From: a virus
IMG/VR virus record: IMGVR_UViG_3300046703_000100
Span: 27,573-91,572 of that record
Strand: one strand, 5' to 3'
DNA length: 64,000 nucleotides
The notes beneath the pieces were generated by a model. It was not told the DNA's origin and ran no database searches. It worked only from the letters and a program-made list of their open reading frames with translations. Of this stretch, positions 60,131 to 64,000 are shown piece after piece. The translations under genes were made by a program, and so were the position numbers. Positions within the stretch are counted from its first letter, which is position 1; each line of letters starts with the position of its first letter.

Positions 60131-60457
60131 ATGAAAACGAAAATTTTAACATGCGAAATAATGGAAGCCGGAATTGAAGCCGTCCGGCAAGGGATAAAAG
60201 CCGGATACGTTAACGCCTATATATCAACGCTCGGCGGACGTGATAATGCTTCGATAATGATAAAAATATCCCTTGACAAGCCGGACACGTGGACGAACGG
60301 AATTTTTGAAAATAGCCGGACGGTTTATTTTTCGCTTGACTTATGCGGAACGCTCGAAAATTTCAATGGCAGAATTCCGCATATAAGACAAAAAAATGTT
60401 AAGACGTTAACGGAAGCGGTAAACTATATCAACGAAAAAATATCGGTTGGCAGTTAA
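60131..60457 (+). CDS. hypothetical protein
   Basis: A 108-residue alpha/beta protein in a tract with strongly raised GC and many CCGG words. AAAGGAACGG precedes the start. No family recognised; composition suggests recent transfer. Confidence 0.6.
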   Translation: MKTKILTCEIMEAGIEAVRQGIKAGYVNAYISTLGGRDNASIMIKISLDKPDTWTNGIFENSRTVYFSLDLCGTLENFNGRIPHIRQKNVKTLTEAVNYINEKISVGS

Positions 60458-60494
60458 CCGTTGAAATTGCCGAAAGTAACGAAAGGCGGATACC

Positions 60495-61067
60495 ATGAAA
60501 GCATTATATAAGGCGGTGAAGGACGGCGACGAAAATGTTTTTAAATGCGGTAAAATAATCGGAGAAAATAATACTCCGGTTGGGTACAAGGTTACAGACG
60601 TTTATTTTGTGGACAATTCCGGCTTCGGCTCGGAAAATGAACCTGCATTGACCGCTTCGCAATTTTTGGCGAAAGTAAAATCCGGCAAATATTACGCTAT
60701 AACCGGACAAGGACAATTTCAGGTATACGTTACCGAATACGAAAAAATTGCCGGAAGCCGGAAAGCATTATATAAGGAACTCGGAATTTTGAAATCGAAA
60801 CTCGTCCGGAATAATACACGCTTGACGGAATACGTGGACGGACGGCGGACGCTTCGGCTTCATGCAACGGATATTATAACATGGAAGCCGGACGGAAAAA
60901 TTATTTTGAATTCCGGCGGTTGGCGGACGCATACGACAAAAGAGCGTTTAAATGCTTATATCAATATGTACAATACGACAAATTATTGTATATATCAACG
61001 CCGTTTTGAATGGTTTTTGCAGGACGGCGACGAAACAATCGAATTTTCGGACGGCATGGAATTATAA
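60495..61067 (+). CDS. hypothetical phage protein with GGWRTxTTKxRxN motif
   Basis: A 190-residue protein. Its C-terminal part (RLHATDIITWKPDGKIILNS, GGWRTHTTKERLNAY) matches a motif that I have seen in many uncharacterised phage proteins, but no function is known for it. Higher GC than the rest of the genome; GAAAGG upstream. Confidence 0.65.
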   Translation: MKALYKAVKDGDENVFKCGKIIGENNTPVGYKVTDVYFVDNSGFGSENEPALTASQFLAKVKSGKYYAITGQGQFQVYVTEYEKIAGSRKALYKELGILKSKLVRNNTRLTEYVDGRRTLRLHATDIITWKPDGKIILNSGGWRTHTTKERLNAYINMYNTTNYCIYQRRFEWFLQDGDETIEFSDGMEL

Positions 61068-61186
61068 TCCGAAAAAATCGCTTGACGTTGCGATATAAGA
61101 GGCGAACTCGAAGCCGGACATATTCCGGCATGGACTAAAAAGAAGCACAAAGCCGGACAAGGCAAGGCGAGAAAAAGAGGCGTACC

Positions 61187-61312
61187 ATGTACACGTTTAT
61201 ATATAAAATTATGGAACTTATGGACGGCGAACGTATACGGCATTTTGTTTTATTGCCGTACCGTATAGCGGAAGCGATAAAGATATTTTGTTTGTTACAT
61301 ATGAGGGGATAA
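61187..61312 (+). CDS. hypothetical microprotein
   Basis: A 41-residue frame with AAAAAGAGG 6 bases before ATG. Basic, with hydrophobic helices. Spacing fits the local operon. Between 61068 and 61186 I see no gene that I can support. Confidence 0.4.
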   Translation: MYTFIYKIMELMDGERIRHFVLLPYRIAEAIKIFCLLHMRG

Positions 61313-61318
61313 AATACC

Positions 61319-61429
61319 ATGATAAAATATACTATATGGGAACGGCTTATATCACGATTTTGTTTTGCCGTATATATGGGTAGTATATTTGGATTTAAAG
61401 TTGCTATAAAGACATTATTTAAAGGATAA
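61319..61429 (+). CDS. hypothetical microprotein
   Basis: A 36-residue frame 6 bases after the previous one with GAGGGG upstream. Aromatic and basic, possibly membrane-associated. Ends one base before the next start, with AAAGGA as ribosome binding site of the following gene. Confidence 0.4.
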   Translation: MIKYTIWERLISRFCFAVYMGSIFGFKVAIKTLFKG

Positions 61430-61430
61430 A

Positions 61431-61904
61431 ATGAATAAATACAGTAACAAAATAAAATTGGTATTGGATTGCGACGTACTCGATAAAACGCAGGACGACT
61501 TCGAAATTTTGGACTATTATCCGCAATTACGACTAATAAAAAGCGATAAATATTATTTAAAAAAATATGGAGATTATCATTTTTGCTATAACTACGCTTT
61601 CAAAAAATCATATAAAAAACTATATGAAGTAGAGGACGCTTTCAAAATACTTCTATATGAATATACTCCGGTAGAGAAAAAGAACGCAAGGCAGGGCGAT
61701 ATTATATCATTTCATAGCATAAGACAAAACAACGGCAGAATATTTAAAACTCCGAACGATTTAAACTGTAACCATTTTGCTATTATATCCGGAATACAAA
61801 ACGGAAAAATTAATATCAAAAGCAAGTTTGGTACTCTCGGCGTTTTTGAGGGTACTATATACGACTTGCCGAAAAGTTATGGAAATTGTTTTGCTATATG
61901 GTGA
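61431..61904 (+). CDS. NlpC/P60-like or CHAP-like fold candidate
   Basis: A 157-residue protein. FCYNYAFKKS supplies a possible nucleophile Cys, RQGDIISFHS is the first strand of this fold, NHFAIISG holds the His, and IKSKFGTLGVFEGTI...LPKSYGN the last part, which is similar to NlpC/P60-type proteins (SKWG...H...P..YG). It could be a peptidoglycan hydrolase or an amidase-like factor; the motif match is partial. Confidence 0.45.
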   Translation: MNKYSNKIKLVLDCDVLDKTQDDFEILDYYPQLRLIKSDKYYLKKYGDYHFCYNYAFKKSYKKLYEVEDAFKILLYEYTPVEKKNARQGDIISFHSIRQNNGRIFKTPNDLNCNHFAIISGIQNGKINIKSKFGTLGVFEGTIYDLPKSYGNCFAIW

Positions 61905-61973
61905 CGACAAAATAAAATTTCTCCGACGGAGAATACAAAATTGTTAAAGAGAAAATAGATAGATAATTTGCTA

Positions 61974-62002
61974 TTGACAAAACGAAAAACATAGTGTATA
62001 CT
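61974..62002 (+). promoter_or_regulatory. promoter, family 2
   Basis: TTGACA (61974-61979), 17-base spacer, TATACT (61997-62002). Resembles the promoter at 60061 in both hexamers and in the flanking CTATTGACAAAA. Upstream of the gene at 62033. Confidence 0.8.
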
Positions 62003-62032
62003 TCTTATATGAATAGAAAAGGAGAAACGAAA

Positions 62033-62185
62033 ATGAAAAATAAAATCGCATATGATTATGAAAAACAGGTTTGGATTATAAACGGAAAATACGAGGATTG
62101 CGGACATAAAGACGTTTTAAATTGTAAATGTTATGGAAGGTTACACAAAAACGAAACGGCAATTTTAACCAACCATTGTGAATAA
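62033..62185 (+). CDS. small Cys-rich protein
   Basis: A 50-residue protein, AAAGGAG upstream. Contains CGH, CKC, and a C-terminal HC: a likely single zinc site. No family recognised. Confidence 0.55.
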   Translation: MKNKIAYDYEKQVWIINGKYEDCGHKDVLNCKCYGRLHKNETAILTNHCE

Positions 62186-62200
62186 TAAAGGAGAACTAAA

Positions 62201-62347
62201 ATGGTAACAATAAAAATAGATTTAAGAGATATAAAAAGCATAAGACAGGCAGAAATAAAAAAAGAAAATCTCGAAAAAGCCGGATATGAAGTTATAGCCG
62301 AAGATGTAGGTTTTGTTTCAGCGACATTATTTATGAAAAAAATATAA
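62201..62347 (+). CDS. hypothetical small protein
   Basis: A 48-residue alpha/beta protein with an AAAGGAGAACTAAAATG start region that is repeated identically before the gene at 63218. No family recognised. Confidence 0.55.
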   Translation: MVTIKIDLRDIKSIRQAEIKKENLEKAGYEVIAEDVGFVSATLFMKKI

Positions 62348-62362
62348 AAAGGAGAAGATAAA

Positions 62363-62968
62363 ATGATACAGAAAATTGTAAAATATATTAATGAGGACGG
62401 ATTTGTTTTTACGTTTGAACCGATAGAGGATACATTAAAAATTGTCAATCATAGAAACAAGGACGGAAAAGCCGGATTTATGGCGAAGTATTTAATACAG
62501 GATACGAACGTGGGCGACCCTTGCGAGGACGACGAGGGCATGGGGAATTTTTACCATTGGAAAGACTGCGAGGCACTCGGATATGATATAGATACGCACG
62601 AACCGAACGGCAAGCCGGAAAATCCGGACGCAGTACGTATTGACAAGTACGAGCATAGTCAGATTTTTTATTCTGTACATGGCGAGGGTACACAATGCCG
62701 TTGGGATACGTCCTCGACTTGGGCGGTTTGGTTGCCGTCCGCTTGCCTCTTGGACGAATTAAAGGCGTATAAGGGCAAGGCAAGGCGAAATAGTTGTATT
62801 GAGTACGCAAGACAGGCGTGTACGACCATTAATCAATGGCAAAACGGCGACGTTTATTGTTTGGTTAAAGAAACGTACAATGCAAAAAAAGAGTATATAG
62901 ACCATGATACCGTAGGCGGTTATTTTGGATATAGTGAAGCAGTAAAGGCATTAGAAACAGAAATATAA
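62363..62968 (+). CDS. hypothetical protein
   Basis: A 201-residue protein, AAAGGAG upstream, GC-rich centre. Acidic, Trp-rich (YHWKDCEALG, SSTWAVWLPSAC, NQWQNGDVYCLVKE). Several Cys and His; no family that I recognise with a known function. Confidence 0.6.
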   Translation: MIQKIVKYINEDGFVFTFEPIEDTLKIVNHRNKDGKAGFMAKYLIQDTNVGDPCEDDEGMGNFYHWKDCEALGYDIDTHEPNGKPENPDAVRIDKYEHSQIFYSVHGEGTQCRWDTSSTWAVWLPSACLLDELKAYKGKARRNSCIEYARQACTTINQWQNGDVYCLVKETYNAKKEYIDHDTVGGYFGYSEAVKALETEI

Positions 62969-63016
62969 TTGAACGTTTTGGAAGTTTTAGACACTATATA
63001 TAAGGAGAGGGCAAAA

Positions 63017-63205
63017 ATGAAAATTAAAACAGTAACGGAAATTAAAACAAAAGAAGAAGCACGACAAGTTGCTATTGATTATCAAAATTGGGCGAGTGAA
63101 CAATCATTAAGTTATTTAGAATTATCACAATGGCAAGAATATTTTGAAACACTTGCCGACAAGTTTAATTTAACAGAAGAATTTAAAGAAAATTGTGTAA
63201 TATAA
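63017..63205 (+). CDS. hypothetical small protein
   Basis: A 62-residue helical protein; I chose the ATG at 63017 (AAGGAGAGG upstream) over a TTG at 62969 that has no ribosome binding site. No family recognised. Confidence 0.6.
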   Translation: MKIKTVTEIKTKEEARQVAIDYQNWASEQSLSYLELSQWQEYFETLADKFNLTEEFKENCVI

Positions 63206-63217
63206 AGGAGAACTAAA

Positions 63218-63469
63218 ATGAAAATTGAAACTTTACAAAAATGCGATAAAAGTAAATATTATAAATTAACAAATTTTATTTATTCTTTATTGCGAGATAA
63301 AGAATTGAATAGACAAACACCTTTAGAATATATTGATATTAATGATTGGGAATGTAATACAAAACCTTCTATATATATTCACAATAAGAAAAATATGTTT
63401 AAAATAAAAAGATATTCAAGATGTAGCGAATATGATGTGAAATTAGCTATAAAATTTTATAATAGTTAA
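63218..63469 (+). CDS. hypothetical small protein
   Basis: An 83-residue Lys/Tyr-rich protein with AAAGGAG upstream. Low GC like the left arm. No family recognised. Confidence 0.6.
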   Translation: MKIETLQKCDKSKYYKLTNFIYSLLRDKELNRQTPLEYIDINDWECNTKPSIYIHNKKNMFKIKRYSRCSEYDVKLAIKFYNS

Positions 63470-63482
63470 AGGAGATATTTTT

Positions 63483-63635
63483 ATGATTAATTCATGGACA
63501 TTAGCTTTTAAACAAATGGAAATCGAAGGACGAAAAACAAGCGATAAAAATTATGCTACAATATGGCAAAGACGTATGTATAAGATTGATAAATTTTTTG
63601 CAAAAATAGACAGTAATATTAAAAGGAGACAATAA
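63483..63635 (+). CDS. hypothetical small protein
   Basis: A 50-residue basic helical protein, AAAGGAG upstream; it ends with AAAAGGAGAC, the ribosome binding site for the next gene. No family recognised. Confidence 0.5.
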   Translation: MINSWTLAFKQMEIEGRKTSDKNYATIWQRRMYKIDKFFAKIDSNIKRRQ

Positions 63636-63636
63636 C

Positions 63637-63993
63637 ATGGGTAGACTTAAAGGCTCGAAGAATAAACCGAAGATAGCAATATCGAGGCAAGAGAAGGCTA
63701 TTCCGCTTGATAATAAGGACATTAAAAGACAAATACGCATGTTACGAAAATTAAATCGTGATATAAAAAAGCATACACCAGAACGTAGAGAGATAAACGA
63801 AAAAATACGAGCATTAAAAGAGCAGTTGATACCTTTACATATAGAAGTTACGCCGGAGAAATCAGAAATAATACAGAAAATTTTAAAAAAGCGACCAGAA
63901 TATACAATTTTAAATATAGAATTAGAAAAATATACAATGGAACAATTAATAAAACATTATGAAGCGATATTGCACAAGCCGACATTAATATAA
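63637..63993 (+). CDS. hypothetical protein with AT-hook-like N-terminus
   Basis: A 118-residue basic protein. It opens with GRLKGSKNKPK, which resembles the GRPKGSKNK-type DNA-binding start of many phage and bacterial proteins, and continues as a Lys/Glu-rich helix. Possibly a DNA-binding regulator. Stop 7 bases before the end of the window. Confidence 0.6.
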   Translation: MGRLKGSKNKPKIAISRQEKAIPLDNKDIKRQIRMLRKLNRDIKKHTPERREINEKIRALKEQLIPLHIEVTPEKSEIIQKILKKRPEYTILNIELEKYTMEQLIKHYEAILHKPTLI

Positions 63994-64000
63994 AGAGATA

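Noticed and set aside
61068-61186. Additional short gene between 61067 and 61187
   Set aside because: Open frames there lack an ATG with a ribosome binding site; only non-standard starts would be possible.
1-64000. CRISPR array, integrase or diversity-generating retroelement
   Set aside because: No repeat-spacer arrays, no recombinase and no reverse transcriptase motif (YxDD) were seen on either strand.
1-64000. Alternative genetic code
   Set aside because: TAA, TAG and TGA all serve as plausible stops (for example TGA at 7700, TAG at 35991), and conserved genes are not interrupted by in-frame stops.

Overview
This window is a segment of a tailed double-stranded DNA phage genome (Caudoviricetes), most likely a siphovirus: there is an HK97-type head module, a tape-measure protein and a tail tube, but no contractile sheath that I can recognise. 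The DNA is AT-rich. Most genes have strong AAGGAG-type ribosome binding sites, genes overlap by a few bases, and the promoters are TTGNNN-17-TATAMT with an extended -10. This fits a low-GC Gram-positive (Bacillota-like) host, but that is inference. No integrase, repressor, CRISPR array or reverse transcriptase is visible. Helicase and primase are also not visible, so the genome probably extends beyond the window.

Layout. (1) 1-11.7 kb, plus strand: replication and recombination. It holds a family B DNA polymerase interrupted by a LAGLIDADG intein exactly inside polymerase motif A, two small PD-(D/E)XK-like nucleases, a metallophosphoesterase, an SbcD/Mre11-like plus SbcC/Rad50-like pair, and many tiny Cys-rich (CxxC) and membrane proteins packed in overlapping frames. 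(2) 11.7-19.96 kb, plus strand: membrane proteins, then a glycan cassette. Three enzymes (UDP-GlcNAc 2-epimerase-like, CapE/PseB-like dehydratase, RmlD-like reductase) have the composition of a UDP-N-acetyl-L-sugar pathway. They are followed by four glycosyltransferase-like proteins and a polytopic membrane protein. (3) 20-57.7 kb, minus strand: the virion module, read right to left. The order is TerS, TerL, portal, a ferritin-like protein, a giant prohead protease/scaffold with zinc ribbons and peptide repeats, major capsid protein, a 9-kb island of fibre/adhesin proteins (collagen-like, BspA-type leucine-rich repeat, carbohydrate-binding-like), head-tail connectors, tail tube, tape measure, and tail hub fused to a sialidase-like propeller. 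Five free-standing homing endonucleases with N-terminal zinc ribbons (four HNH, one PD-(D/E)XK) are scattered through it. (4) 56.3-57.7 kb, minus strand: a TerS leader with a 27-codon ORF and a terminator, a tRNA-Met with initiator-like identity features, a tRNA-sized structured element, a papain-like protease and a small membrane protein. (5) 57.7-59.2 kb: a non-coding divergent control region. (6) 59.2-64 kb, plus strand: small early-type genes, part of them with a clearly different base composition.

The strongest leads are these: a G10 tract lying between a perfect ribosome-binding-site/ATG and the collagen-like fibre gene, which looks like a phase-variation switch; a phage-encoded initiator-like tRNA-Met next to a tRNA-sized hairpin element; a promoter family whose spacer is conserved as well as its hexamers; a terminator between promoter and TerS; the motif-A intein; the three-gene L-sugar pathway with its transferases; and a peptide shared by the prohead protease and the capsid N-terminus.
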